A stretch of DNA of 64,000 nucleotides from Rariglobus hedericola (GCF_007559335.1 NZ_VMBG01000002.1:496001-560000), one strand, 5' to 3'. Numbered from the stretch's first letter, positions 1 to 9,166 are shown. Numbers and translations: made by a program. Notes: generated by a model from the letters alone, not told the origin.

Positions 1-207
1 CAGGGCCTTGATGATTTCGGCGTAACGCGTGGCCCCGGTGGTCGTGGCCCGGGTGGTCGCGCCGTTGAACACTTGGCGGGTTTCGGCGTCGTCCCACTGG
101 GGGACCAGCGGTTTGGCGTCGGAGCCCTTCTGGGCCAGCGAGGCAACGGGCAATGCAGCGCCCAGTGCAAGGGAGGCTAAAACGATGCGGAGAACGGGAG
201 ATTGCAT
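1..207 (-). CDS. Partial secreted protein, N-terminal part only
   Basis: The reverse strand is open from an ATG at 205-207 to the left edge, giving 69 codons and no stop. The protein begins MQSPVLRIVLASLALG and continues through a hydrophobic stretch to ASLAQK, a convincing Sec signal peptide with cleavage near residue 26. The rest that is visible is polar and Thr/Ala-rich (NGATTRATTTGATRYAEI) and matches no family I recognise. It is divergent from everything to the right, and its promoter must lie in the 208-791 gap. The protein is exported to the periplasm or beyond; its function cannot be told from this fragment. Confidence 0.6.
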   Translation of the reverse strand, partial: MQSPVLRIVLASLALGAALPVASLAQKGSDAKPLVPQWDDAETRQVFNGATTRATTTGATRYAEIIKAL

Positions 208-791
208 GAGGGGCGCAGGGACGGTGATCGAATCGAGGCATGGCCACCAAGGCATAGAACACCGGGCCAGACCAATTTTTATCCGTCGCGGGACGGCGGG
301 GCGAAAGTTTTAGCGCGGATTTTGAGGGATGTGCGCGTTTTTTTACAAAATCGGTGGTCGTGTCTGCCGATTTGTAAAAAATGCCGTGGAGGGGCCTGGG
401 CCTAGCTAGAATACACTATCTATTGTGGATGGATGGGTTACGCGTGGTTCTGAATAGAGAGAGCGGCCAATGCATGAAAATGAAAGCTATAAACAATAGA
501 GGTATGAAAAAATCTCACTCGATGAGTAATTATAATCCGAAGATGACTGCGTATTAATCACCACTCTGAACAGATCGCATAGTAGCAATTGGTTACGGAT
601 ATCGCAATCGTTAAGCGTCGATAAGTCGCGGGCTTTTTCAGCCGATTTCAATTCACCAAATCGTCACCCCAGCGGTTTGACGGAGGGGTGAGGCATGGTG
701 ACTGCTAATGATGTTATAGATTAAATCAGTTATTGGTCGGAATTCTAGTTCGACGCGGTTGGACGATGCTAAAATTTAAAAAATAAAGAAT
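208..791. other. Non-coding, AT-richer intergenic region
   Basis: About 580 bases with no convincing gene. From about 400 onward the sequence is visibly richer in A and T than the rest of the window. Short open frames here start with no ribosome site and resemble no protein. It must hold the divergent promoters of the partial secreted gene on the left and the PEP-CTERM gene at 792. I could not pick a promoter with confidence. Confidence 0.5.
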
Positions 792-1547
792 ATGATATAT
801 AAAATGAAGTTACTTGTCGTGATGCTTGGGGCGGTTTTCACCGCACATTTGAATGCGGCGACTTTGGCAGGTTGGGATTTTAACGGTCAGGTTGGAGCTA
901 GTAACGTATGGGGCCCTAGCCCATTTGCAGCTACTTCGTTAAGCGCGGGTGTTGTAAGTGCCAGCCTTGGGTTGGGTTTTACTACAAGTCAGTCTGGGAC
1001 TAGTGCAAGTAAAGCATGGGGGACCAACGGCTGGTCTTCGACTGCGACGACTGCAAGTGCCGCTCTTGCTGCTAATAATTGGATTACGATTACTCTTAAT
1101 GCAGATGCAGGCTACACAATGTCTTTAGCTTCGATTGATGCCTTTAATGTCCGTCGATCTGCAAGTGGACCGATAACTGGTCTTTTACAGTATTCAGTAG
1201 ATAGTGGAACGAGCTTTAACGATATTGGTTCGGCCATTACATGGGGTAATGTCACGACTTCATCAGGTAATGCGGTGGCATCTATTGATTTATCCGGAAT
1301 TGTGGATCTTCAAAATGTTGCATCCGTAACATTTAGAATATTGAATTATGGTGCGACGGGTGCCAGTGGAACTTGGTATTTGAACGAGCCTACTGCTACT
1401 GCTGGAGTGAGTGATTTTACTCTTTCGGGCACCACGGCATTATCCCAAGTTCCTGAGCCTTCTACCTACGCTATGGTTTTGGGCGGGCTGGTTTTGACAA
1501 TTGTTGTCGCTCAGCGTCGCCGTCAGTCGACTGCCAAGCGCAGCTAA
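792..1547 (+). CDS. PEP-CTERM sorting domain protein
   Basis: A 251-residue exported protein. A signal peptide (KLLVVMLGAVFTAHLNA) is followed by a beta-rich, Ser/Thr/Ala/Gly-rich body. The C-terminus carries the PEP-CTERM signal: VPEPSTYAMV, a hydrophobic helix, then an Arg-rich tail (QRRRQ). Proteins of this class are processed by an exosortase, which is not in the window, and end up at the surface or in extracellular matrix. The ATG at 792 has a purine-rich AAAGAA just upstream; the ATG at 804 would give a cleaner signal peptide and is a fair alternative. Base use is AT-richer than in most genes of the window. A terminator follows directly. The binding partner or ligand is unknown. Confidence 0.8.
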   Translation: MIYKMKLLVVMLGAVFTAHLNAATLAGWDFNGQVGASNVWGPSPFAATSLSAGVVSASLGLGFTTSQSGTSASKAWGTNGWSSTATTASAALAANNWITITLNADAGYTMSLASIDAFNVRRSASGPITGLLQYSVDSGTSFNDIGSAITWGNVTTSSGNAVASIDLSGIVDLQNVASVTFRILNYGATGASGTWYLNEPTATAGVSDFTLSGTTALSQVPEPSTYAMVLGGLVLTIVVAQRRRQSTAKRS

Positions 1548-1578
1548 TATTAATTAGTCGAGGCTTGATATTAATAGG

Positions 1579-1607
1579 CGGCGACGGCTTCGGCTGTCGC
1601 CGTTTTG
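1579..1607 (+). terminator. Rho-independent terminator after the PEP-CTERM gene
   Basis: A perfect 7-bp stem, CGGCGAC (1579-1585) with GTCGCCG (1596-1602), has a 10-nt loop and is followed by TTTT. It sits 31 bases after the stop at 1547. Between it and the start at 1899 there is only one weak open frame (1621-1860), which I do not accept as a gene. Confidence 0.6.
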
Positions 1608-1865
1608 CGTTTACGGGCTAATGCTGACCGAGATTGATCAAGTATGTGCACAGTGGGAAAACATGATGGCATGTCGGATTTTCTATCCATTTATAGTTAA
1701 TGTGTTAGGAAGTGATTCGGATGTCTACGTATATTGTCGCACTGGCGTTGGCATGGCCGATGCAATGTTACGACTCATACAATTTAATGGCTGCTGGTCT
1801 TCACTCAAACGTCACGCTCGCGGGTTGCCGGTTGAGCAGATCTTAACAGGATTATCCTGACGGTC

Positions 1866-1882
1866 CGAACCAGTCTGGTTCG
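1866..1882 (+). promoter_or_regulatory. Dyad just upstream of the cassette 1 start
   Basis: CGAACCAG and CTGGTTCG are perfect 8-bp arms around a single T, ending 16 bases before the GTG at 1899. No Shine-Dalgarno sequence is visible between the dyad and that start. It could be an operator, or an RNA hairpin affecting ribosome access. Sequence alone cannot decide which. Confidence 0.35.
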
Positions 1883-1898
1883 TGCTTATTCTGCTACA

Positions 1899-4800
1899 GT
1901 GTCTTCGTCCTTTTCATTCAAGTTTCATTCTGCCGGTCGGCACCTTTCGGTTAAAAAGAACCGTGGGTTTGCGCTTCTCATCACTGTTACGTTATTGGCG
2001 TTTTTAGTGCTCCTGCTGGTTTCGTTGGCGGCCCTGACGCGCGTAGAAACGCAGGTTGCTGCCAATAGTCAGATGCTCGCGCAGGCTCGCCAAAATGCGA
2101 TGATGGCTATGAATATAGCTATTGGCCAATTGCAGAAATATGCAGGGCCAGATGCGCGGGTGACTGCGCAGGCTAATATTACCGGTTCAACCGTGACTAA
2201 CCCTTGGTTCACTGGGGTATGGGACTCGGATAGTAATTCCAAGACGCCTTTAACATGGCTGGTGAGCGGAAATGAAACTTCAGCTTTGAGCGTAAATGCT
2301 GCCACTAATCTTAACCGCACGTCGGCTAGTCCTGATACTGCTTTGACGGCTAGTGATGCAGGTCGCGTAAGGCTTTTAGGGCCTGCCACGGCTCGTATGA
2401 GCGATCTCAGTGTTAATAATATTACAAATGGGGCTGTGGTAGTTCCGGCGGTGGCCATTAAGGCGAGCCCTCCGGGGTTTGCGGCTGGTTCTGAGGTAAC
2501 GATTGGTCGTTACGCTTATTGGGTGGGCGACGAAGGCGTAAAAGCCTCTCTTGGTCTGCCTGATCGTTCGACTGAAGTCACTTATGCTCCTTGGGATACG
2601 CTTACTCAGCGTCAGCGTATCCGTCAGCAAATAGGCTCAAGTCCCAGCTATTTCCGGACCACGGCAGCGACTTCTAATTTGCCCGCAGTGCGGCTTGAGG
2701 GCTTTGATCCTCAGTCAACCAGCTTTCAGCGGAATATTTTGTCCCAGCCGCAATTTGCGCTGGTAGCGAAGTCAGGGTCGATCGAGATGCCTGACTTTAT
2801 GAAAGACCGTTACCACGATTTTACGGGTAGCGCGTTTTCGGTTCTTGCGAACACATTTCCTGCTAGCAGCGCGTATCGCGGGCTTATGCATGACCTTTCG
2901 CTCAAACCGGATGATCTGGGGACGGCATTCAAAGCCTATGCGAATCACGACGGCCGGTATGATCCTACAACCAAGTATATGGAGACGCCCGGTGGCACGT
3001 CTATAGCGGGGTCAACGGCACCTTTACTGGCGATAACCAGCGTCGATTCTCCGCGCCGCCGTTATAAGATGATGGCTGTTCCAAGTAATGCGGCACCGGG
3101 GCTTCCGGAAATCGGCTTTAGTGTGGCACCTGTGCTTGCAAATTTTTATTTGCAGTTTTCGGTGGCCAGAAGCGGGACGGGCAACCCGGCTTCGTCCACG
3201 AATCTTGCCGTTCAATCACGCATTTACGTGACACTCTGGAATCCGTATTCGACGGCATTTGCGCCCTCTACAAGTGATGTTTTGAGCCTTGATGTTGATC
3301 TGCCAACGATCACTGCCGACGGAGTTCCTGTTAACTTAAACCAATCCAGGGTTTCGGCAAGTTCAGGTGGGGTGACTTTTCCTTTCAGTGATACCGCTCG
3401 TTACAACGGCAGTTATGGATCGCTGGGCGAACTGGCGACTTGGTTTCCGGGCCGAGTTTATTCTTGGGTGACTCCTTCAGGCGGAACGAGCTCGGTTCTA
3501 GGTTTTTACAATAATACTCTGACCAGTAATTGGAACGATCAGACGGTCCCCGCGCCGGTAACGGGAAACCAATATCCGAGTATAACAATCCCCGAGTCTA
3601 CTATCACGGTCCGGCTAAAATTGAACGGAACGGTTGTTTCAACTTATAAAGCAGTTTACGACGAACAGGTATCATCTGCACCGCCGAACGATCCAGCTAC
3701 TCCGCCAACGGGATACCAGAAGCCTGTCTGGCGCTTTGGGTTTACCTTCCGGATAAATCAACCCCGTGGCTACTCTTCCGCCCGTGAATGGCTTAAGGAG
3801 TATGATCCACGTGCCGAGCTGATCGATCAGGCAGAGATCGTGGCGAGTGATTCGCCTCTGCTGATTCCTTTTGGAACGGATTCCGAGACGTCATCGGCTC
3901 CGCTCATCTATTCGGCCCAAAGTCCAGTCACGACATCGATTTCCAACGGCACCGTCCTTGTCTCGAATCTTCTCTACCGTGTTCAGGGCACGGCGGCCAC
4001 GGGCATGAGCACTTACAACGATGTGTCGCTCTTCGAATTGCCGCGCTTACCCATTCTTTCGGCGGGAGAATTACAGCATCTGAAGGTTAAAGATAAGCGC
4101 CCCTACGCGATTGGTAATTCGTGGGGTGGCACGGCGACCAATGTAATTTTTGATCGGTTTTTCTTCTCAGGAATTCCTTTAACCGGAAATAGGCCCACGC
4201 TGGGAGTCGAGCCTCTACCTAACTGGAATTTAACTCCAGTAAATGCGCCTGATGTGGCGACGCTGCGCTCGGATGCAGATGCCACGAAGACCGCGCTTTC
4301 TTCGCGCTATTTGCTGCAGGCTGGCGGGTTCAACATCAACTCCACGAGCATCGCTGCGTGGAGAGCGGTGCTTTCAAGTGTCAGGTTCTCCACGGCCGCC
4401 CCGTTTACTGCGGTCTCAATTGATAACACGGCATCGGCGAGCTCTAACAATGCAGGGACGCAGAATGGTAATGCAGTCCAGAGCCAGACTTTCAGCGTGG
4501 ATACGAGTTTGGGGGCGGTGCCGTCACCGGTCTTCTTCCGACTGCCGCAAAGTGCGCAGGAAGTTTTCCAGTGGCAGACGGTATCTTCATCCAACACCAA
4601 CCGACGCCAGTTCACGCAGACATCGGCTTTCAGGGTGGGCGTGCGTGGATTCAATGACTCAGCAACGAGCAATGGATTTTCCGGTGAAACGGGCATATTT
4701 ACTACATCGGGCAAGCACGGCACCAATCGCCAGCACCTGACGGTGGATCAAATCGAACTGCTGGCCGAAGGGATTGTCGGCCGTATTAGAGCTCGTTTTG

Positions 4801-5237
4801 ATTCAAAGGGGCCCTTTGTCAATTTGCAGGACTTCCTCTCCGAACCAGATCTAACCGACCCGGCGGATGGTAGTTTGCTGGAAGCGGCGATCAAAAAGGC
4901 GGGGATGAATGCGACTGAAGTTACGGTGGATGCAAATTGGAAGGCGTTTAACAATGCACAGCCCGGGTTTAGCACGCTAACTCTGACGCAGGCGGATGTG
5001 ATCACTGCGCTGGCTCCTTACATGAAAGCACGTTCAGACACGTTTTTGGTGAGGACCTACGGGGAGGTCATCAACCCTATTACTGGCACCGTAGATGCTA
5101 CTGCTTGGGGTGAGGCTACGGTGCAGCGATTTCCCGAGACAGTTGATTCGGGCGACGATATTTCTCAGCCAAACCAACCTTTTGGACGACGTTTTAAAAT
5201 CATATCATTCCGATGGCTATCATCAGCAGACATTTAA
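1899..5237 (+). CDS. Large GspK-like pseudopilin of cassette 1 (Verru_Chthon cassette A-like)
   Basis: A 1112-residue protein starting at GTG. Residues 20-50 form a prepilin-type leader and helix: a KKNRG box, then FALLITVTLL and a long hydrophobic stretch, followed by TRVETQVA. Position +5 of the mature helix is Ile rather than Glu, as in GspK minor pseudopilins. Near the C-terminus, LLAEGIVGRIRARF and GPFVNLQDFLSEPDL resemble the GspK helical domain with its DNA-glycosylase-like repeats. The last residues are FGRRFKIISFRWLSSADI. The 27078-30887 protein shares this architecture and nearly this ending, so the two are paralogues. The stop overlaps the next gene by 25 bases. The likely role is a pseudopilus-tip or surface component of a type II secretion-like machine. 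The family assignment is from memory of Verru_Chthon cassettes, so it is an inference. Confidence 0.75.
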   Translation: MSSSFSFKFHSAGRHLSVKKNRGFALLITVTLLAFLVLLLVSLAALTRVETQVAANSQMLAQARQNAMMAMNIAIGQLQKYAGPDARVTAQANITGSTVTNPWFTGVWDSDSNSKTPLTWLVSGNETSALSVNAATNLNRTSASPDTALTASDAGRVRLLGPATARMSDLSVNNITNGAVVVPAVAIKASPPGFAAGSEVTIGRYAYWVGDEGVKASLGLPDRSTEVTYAPWDTLTQRQRIRQQIGSSPSYFRTTAATSNLPAVRLEGFDPQSTSFQRNILSQPQFALVAKSGSIEMPDFMKDRYHDFTGSAFSVLANTFPASSAYRGLMHDLSLKPDDLGTAFKAYANHDGRYDPTTKYMETPGGTSIAGSTAPLLAITSVDSPRRRYKMMAVPSNAAPGLPEIGFSVAPVLANFYLQFSVARSGTGNPASSTNLAVQSRIYVTLWNPYSTAFAPSTSDVLSLDVDLPTITADGVPVNLNQSRVSASSGGVTFPFSDTARYNGSYGSLGELATWFPGRVYSWVTPSGGTSSVLGFYNNTLTSNWNDQTVPAPVTGNQYPSITIPESTITVRLKLNGTVVSTYKAVYDEQVSSAPPNDPATPPTGYQKPVWRFGFTFRINQPRGYSSAREWLKEYDPRAELIDQAEIVASDSPLLIPFGTDSETSSAPLIYSAQSPVTTSISNGTVLVSNLLYRVQGTAATGMSTYNDVSLFELPRLPILSAGELQHLKVKDKRPYAIGNSWGGTATNVIFDRFFFSGIPLTGNRPTLGVEPLPNWNLTPVNAPDVATLRSDADATKTALSSRYLLQAGGFNINSTSIAAWRAVLSSVRFSTAAPFTAVSIDNTASASSNNAGTQNGNAVQSQTFSVDTSLGAVPSPVFFRLPQSAQEVFQWQTVSSSNTNRRQFTQTSAFRVGVRGFNDSATSNGFSGETGIFTTSGKHGTNRQHLTVDQIELLAEGIVGRIRARFDSKGPFVNLQDFLSEPDLTDPADGSLLEAAIKKAGMNATEVTVDANWKAFNNAQPGFSTLTLTQADVITALAPYMKARSDTFLVRTYGEVINPITGTVDATAWGEATVQRFPETVDSGDDISQPNQPFGRRFKIISFRWLSSADI

Positions 5238-6013
5238 TTTCCTTGGTTGTTTTAATGGGTTTGGGCGTGTCCGTTCTGCGGGCAGAGACCAAATCTTCCA
5301 TCCCCGTGCCAGCACAGGTTGAATTGAAATTTACGGTCTTTGGCACGCGCACCTTTAAGGGACTAGCTTATCGGGTGGGTAACTCCTCCAAGGTTACGCC
5401 GTTAAAGTTTTACAGCGTAACTCTTTCCGATGTTAATGCCTATAAGGGCGATCAGCAGATCAAATTTTATGATGAGGTGCAGCTGACTAAGGAACTGGAG
5501 TTAATTGCCGCAGCGAAGCGCCTTAATCCCTCTGCTCCTGAGCCACAGCTTGGAATCAAACCAGTGGCTATATGCTCGATACCGAACGGAATGAAGAACG
5601 CTGTATTGTTGTTCTTTCCCCGCTCGGCCCCCGCTGCTGATGGGATTCAGTGTGAAGTCTTCCCCATGGATATGTCTGTAACCAAGGTTCCGGCCGGCTC
5701 CATGGTCATAGTTAATGCTTCGGGGCGTGAATTTGTGGGGCAGGTTAATTCAGCAACGGTTAAAATCACTCGAGGTGTGAGCGAACCCTACAAAGCGGAA
5801 AATGGGAGAATTGCGGTCAAGATTGCGCGGGTTGAGCCTGAGTTTCAGAATGTGGTAAGTGGTGACAGATGGGTTTTGGGTGAAACTCAGCGGCGGATTT
5901 GGGTTTTATTTCCGTATTCCAATACCAGCGATGCACTACCTGATGCTCGATGCTTGGTGGATCGATTGCCGGTGGAAGAGAAGGGCCTGCGCACTGCACT
6001 GCTTAGTCCTTGA
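5213..6013 (+). CDS. Small exported protein of pseudopilin cassette 1
   Basis: A 266-residue protein with a signal peptide (MAIISRHLISLVVLMGLGVSV). Its ATG lies inside the end of the large pseudopilin gene, giving a 25-base overlap in another frame. The mature part looks beta-rich, with alternating hydrophobic runs such as LKFYSVTLSD, NAVLLFFP and IAVKIARVEP. It has no family I can name. Length, position, overlap and start sequence match the small gene of cassette 2 at 26350-27102, and several blocks align loosely (a VTLSD/EVPN strand, an LLFF/LILI strand, an N-rich turn before a V-I-A strand). I read the two as distant homologues. The overlap implies translational coupling, so the two proteins probably work together in the envelope. 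Confidence 0.7.
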   Translation: MAIISRHLISLVVLMGLGVSVLRAETKSSIPVPAQVELKFTVFGTRTFKGLAYRVGNSSKVTPLKFYSVTLSDVNAYKGDQQIKFYDEVQLTKELELIAAAKRLNPSAPEPQLGIKPVAICSIPNGMKNAVLLFFPRSAPAADGIQCEVFPMDMSVTKVPAGSMVIVNASGREFVGQVNSATVKITRGVSEPYKAENGRIAVKIARVEPEFQNVVSGDRWVLGETQRRIWVLFPYSNTSDALPDARCLVDRLPVEEKGLRTALLSP

Positions 6014-6151
6014 ACGGGTTCTGACAGTGGGGGATTAACTCCCTTCAAAGCTCAATGAGGGTGCCTTTTGAGTGCGGGTTTGGTGCTCACATGAAAGCGT
6101 TATGAGCAGATGAATGGGTGTAAACTTAGCCTAATCTTAACGTAGCAGCCG

Positions 6152-6180
6152 TTGGTGGTTGGCTTGCCCAATGCTATTAT
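6152..6180 (+). promoter_or_regulatory. Candidate sigma-70 promoter, possibly for a leaderless message
   Basis: TTGGTG (6152-6157), a 17-base spacer and TATTAT (6175-6180), with TG one base before the -10 box (extended -10). The ATG of the pseudopilin gene is at 6190, only 9 bases past the -10 box, so the transcript would be nearly leaderless. It would make the third gene of cassette 1 independently expressed. Confidence 0.35.
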
Positions 6181-6189
6181 GTGGCTGTA

Positions 6190-7020
6190 ATGAAAAAGCA
6201 CTACACGGGGCATTGTTCGGATTGCGCACGGCGTAATTCTGCTGGGGCGTTTACGTTGATCGAGTTGCTTACGGTGATCGCGATCATCGGCATTCTGGCG
6301 GCGATTTTGTTTCCGGTGATCGGAAGTGTGCGGAAGGCCGCCAAGTATTCCACGAATGTGAGCAATGTGCGGCAATGGACCGTGGCTAACATGCTGCATA
6401 TGCAGGACCACAAGGGTTACATCCCTTGGCGCGGGCCAGCATTGGCCGGTGGTGAGTCGATTGTGGATTCGATGGAGGTGTTTTCCGCAGATATCCCCGT
6501 GTTGCCGTGGTGGAACGCACTGCCGCCCTATATCGGGCAGAAGACGTTGGCTGAGCTGCATGCCACGGGTGCACTGCCCAAGCTCGGTGATAACTCCATC
6601 TGGGTGTCTCCTCTGGCCGAAGATACCGTCGCGGCGAACCGCTGGGCGGCGTTTACCTGTTATGCCCCGCCGCGTTCATCTAATCGAGGGAGTGGCACCA
6701 CTTACTTCGTGGCTAATTCACGCACATTGGCGGAGCCCTCGCGCACTGTGATGTTTGCGGAAACGCCGCATTTTAGCCAAGCTCTGCAAAGCGGTGTGCC
6801 TTATGGTCATATCAATGAGATATCCAGCCCCGCCTCAACGGGACCTTACAACCGCAATGGAACCAGTGCTGAGCGAGGCGGCGAAAAGGGAAAAGCAGCC
6901 ATCGGTTTTTTTGATGGCAGCGTGCGGACGTTAACGGGTGCGCAGATTGTGACACACGGCGGGACGGCTGCGGAAAAAGGAGCCAATCCGGATCGGATCG
7001 TCTGGCGTCAGGATCTTTGA
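6190..7020 (+). CDS. GspG-like pseudopilin with H-X9-DG type C-terminus (cassette 1)
   Basis: A 276-residue protein. A short leader ending in SAGA precedes [20 protein letters not shown], the classic type IV prepilin/pseudopilin N-methylation helix with Glu at +5 if cleavage follows the Ala. The Ala at -1 in place of Gly is a common variant in this phylum. Near the end, [13 protein letters not shown] is the DG strand typical of the prepilin-type processing-associated H-X9-DG family. I use the ATG at 6190; a GTG nine bases upstream adds three residues. It lies 176 bases downstream of the small exported gene and may have its own promoter. The protein should be a major subunit of a pseudopilus in the inner membrane and periplasm. 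The corresponding gene in cassette 2 comes first, not last. Confidence 0.8.
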   Translation: MKKHYTGHCSDCARRNSAGAFTLIELLTVIAIIGILAAILFPVIGSVRKAAKYSTNVSNVRQWTVANMLHMQDHKGYIPWRGPALAGGESIVDSMEVFSADIPVLPWWNALPPYIGQKTLAELHATGALPKLGDNSIWVSPLAEDTVAANRWAAFTCYAPPRSSNRGSGTTYFVANSRTLAEPSRTVMFAETPHFSQALQSGVPYGHINEISSPASTGPYNRNGTSAERGGEKGKAAIGFFDGSVRTLTGAQIVTHGGTAAEKGANPDRIVWRQDL

Positions 7021-7114
7021 TCCGCGCCCGGATATGCCGCGCGTGTTTTAGGGCCAAGAGGTTTGAAATGAGGTCGCACCGCATACAGGTGTGGATGCAA
7101 TCTTGGGTATCGCG

Positions 7115-7792
7115 ATGGCCTTAACCTCTTCAGTTTTTTCTACTCCGATCTTGCGGGCGGCTTACGTGGATCGGCGTCTTGCGGCGCTTTATCCGGAGAC
7201 GCCGATTCCGCTGGATCATAGCAGTCCTTACACGCTGTTGATCGCGGTGCTGCTGTCGGCGCAGTGCACCGACAAGCGTGTGAATTTGCAGACGCCGGGG
7301 CTTTTCGCGAAGGCGGATAATCCGCGCGACATGGTGAAGTTGTCGGTTGCCGAGATCGACACGCATGTGCGGCCGTGCGGACTGGCTCCGCGGAAAGCGC
7401 AGGCCATCCGGCGGCTGTCGGAGTTGTTGCTCGAGAACCACGGCGGAGAAGTGCCGCACACGTTTGCGGAGTTGGAGGCGTTGCCGGGCGTGGGACACAA
7501 GACGGCTTCGGTGGTGATGTCGCAGGCGTTCGGAGTGCCGGCATTTCCGGTCGACACGCACATCCACCGGTTGGCTCAGCGGTGGAAACTTTCGAGCGGA
7601 AAAAATGTGGAGCAGACCGAGCGTGATTTGAAAAAGCTCTTCCCCGAGGGCCATTGGAACGCGCTTCATCTGCGAATCATTTACTATGGTCGCGAGCATT
7701 GCACGGCGCGCGGATGTGACGGCACGGTGTGTATGATTTGCAGGGAATTATTTCCGGAACGTCGCCGTGCGGTGCGCGTGAAGAAAACTTAA
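7115..7792 (+). CDS. nth: Endonuclease III (DNA glycosylase/AP lyase)
   Basis: A 225-residue base-excision repair enzyme that removes oxidised pyrimidines and cleaves the abasic site. SAQCTDKRVN marks the N-terminal HhH-GPD fold. The helix-hairpin-helix reads LPGVGHKTASVV, with the Schiff-base lysine at K129, and FPVDTHIHRL supplies the catalytic Asp D147; the 18-residue spacing matches the E. coli enzyme. Four cysteines follow at 196, 201, 206 and 209. Their spacing (C-x4-C-x4-C-x2-C) differs from the usual iron-sulfur loop C-x6-C-x2-C-x5-C. I use the ATG at 7115; an upstream GTG at 7091 would add eight residues. It stands alone between the pseudopilin and nuclease genes. Confidence 0.92.
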   Translation: MALTSSVFSTPILRAAYVDRRLAALYPETPIPLDHSSPYTLLIAVLLSAQCTDKRVNLQTPGLFAKADNPRDMVKLSVAEIDTHVRPCGLAPRKAQAIRRLSELLLENHGGEVPHTFAELEALPGVGHKTASVVMSQAFGVPAFPVDTHIHRLAQRWKLSSGKNVEQTERDLKKLFPEGHWNALHLRIIYYGREHCTARGCDGTVCMICRELFPERRRAVRVKKT

Positions 7793-8024
7793 ACAAACGC
7801 AGTTTAAAGGCGGCTGATTTGCGGTTTTTCGCGGTGTAAATGCCGCGTCCTTGCAGTGGATTTTGTAGGTTGCTGGCATTTTATAAAAGATACGCGGCGA
7901 GCGTTTCTTTTTTGTCGGCTGCGCGTCGTAGGTCACCCTGATGAGAGGTTACCTCCGATGGTGGATAATGGTCGCGCGGCGCGGGCCGGTAGAGTGCTTT
8001 GCGTTGTCCGGCCGGTGGCCGCAC

Positions 8025-9011
8025 ATGAAGGGCTTCGCGTGCGCTGCAATCGTTTGGATTGTGTCGATGGCCAGTGTTTCCGCGGAGACGCGGATGGTGC
8101 ATTCGCAGCCGGGCGCGGCGGACAAGTGGACGGCGTTGCAGTGGACAGCCGATGAAGTGAATCGGTTTGGCGGCATGCCGGAGCTGCGTCTTCCGGCGGG
8201 GCGCACGCTGGTGCTGGCGCGTTATTTGTATTATGTTTCCAACTACGATGTGGCGAGGCGTTATCCGGTGTGGGTGGCGCATGTTGATCGCGCGGATTCG
8301 GTCTTGAAATATCGGGGCCGCAAACGGGGTGACTGGAGCCGGGCGAATGACGAGTTCATGCCGGATGCGCAGGTGGCCGGGCAGTCGTTGAAACGCAAAT
8401 GGCAGTTCGCGACCAACGAAAGTTTCACCCAGGCGAATCCGCCGGAAATTCCGGTGGGTGAAAAGGGGGCGGAGAAAATCACGCGCGGTCATCTTGCGTC
8501 GAACGCCGAGATGAAATCGCTGGGCGAGCCGGAGCAGGGGCTGCAGTCGCAGGCGGAGTCGTTTTCGTTGGCCAACGTGGTCCCGCAGATGCAGCGCAAC
8601 AACGCGCCGATCTGGGCGAAGCTGGAGGACAACTGCATCGAGTGGGCGGCGCGAATGGGCGGGGTTTCGGTGATCAGCGGACCGGTTTATAATTTGGACC
8701 CGAAAGGGCCGGTGCCGATGAACCGGTTGCTGTATACGACGGGTCGGGACGGCGTCGGGCTGCCGATACCGACGCACTTTTTCAAGGTGGTGATCGCCAG
8801 GCGGGAGGGGCGCCTGGTGGCAGTGGGGTTTCTCGTGCCGCATCGCACGGATCTGACGCCGGCGGATCTGGACGCGTTCGTGGTGCCCATCCGCAAGATC
8901 GAGGAGATCACGGGGCTTAATTTCATGCCGAAACTGGGCGGGAATGACGCGTTGGAGCTGCGGGCCGACGAACGGTGGCTGGGATGGCTGACCGAGACGG
9001 CGGGGCCGTGA
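8025..9011 (+). CDS. Secreted DNA/RNA non-specific endonuclease (NUC1 family)
   Basis: A 328-residue protein with a signal peptide (MKGFACAAIVWIVSMASVSAE). The active-site segment is TRGHLASNAEM with the general-base His H156; the canonical motif is DRGH, so the Asp is replaced by Thr. The second signature, NVVPQMQRNN, holds the probable metal-ligand Asn N193, followed by IWAKLED as in Serratia nuclease. It should degrade extracellular nucleic acid with a bound metal ion in the periplasm or outside the cell. I chose 8025 because it starts the signal peptide; the frame stays open upstream to an ATG at 7941. No linked immunity gene is seen, so a nutritional role is more likely than a toxin role. 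Confidence 0.82.
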   Translation: MKGFACAAIVWIVSMASVSAETRMVHSQPGAADKWTALQWTADEVNRFGGMPELRLPAGRTLVLARYLYYVSNYDVARRYPVWVAHVDRADSVLKYRGRKRGDWSRANDEFMPDAQVAGQSLKRKWQFATNESFTQANPPEIPVGEKGAEKITRGHLASNAEMKSLGEPEQGLQSQAESFSLANVVPQMQRNNAPIWAKLEDNCIEWAARMGGVSVISGPVYNLDPKGPVPMNRLLYTTGRDGVGLPIPTHFFKVVIARREGRLVAVGFLVPHRTDLTPADLDAFVVPIRKIEEITGLNFMPKLGGNDALELRADERWLGWLTETAGP

Positions 9012-9076
9012 ATATGCGGTCTTCAGAAAACGATGTTGATTTGCCGGGGGGCGTTCCCCAACGTGCCCAACCTTTG

Positions 9077-9153
9077 GGACTCATAGCTCAGTTGGTTAGA
9101 GCACCTGCTTCACACGCAGGGGGTCACTGGTTCGAGTCCAGTTGAGTCCACCA
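9077..9153 (+). tRNA. tRNA-Val (anticodon CAC)
   Basis: GGACTCA pairs with TGAGTCC as the acceptor stem, followed by A and an encoded CCA. The D stem is GCTC/GAGC, the anticodon stem CCTGC/GCAGG with loop TTCACAC (anticodon CAC, reading GUG), and the T arm carries GGTTCGAGTCC. All arms are canonical. A terminator follows. Confidence 0.95.
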
Positions 9154-9166
9154 TTCTTTATTAAGG

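Noticed and set aside
1621-1860. A 79-codon open frame between the PEP-CTERM terminator and cassette 1
   Set aside because: No ribosome site, no recognisable sequence, and it lies in a gap expected to hold a promoter. I see no support beyond the open frame.
7881-8843. A 320-codon reverse-strand frame opposite the NUC1 nuclease
   Set aside because: His/Arg/Pro-rich composition typical of antisense frames in GC-rich genes; the forward gene has a signal peptide and active-site motifs.
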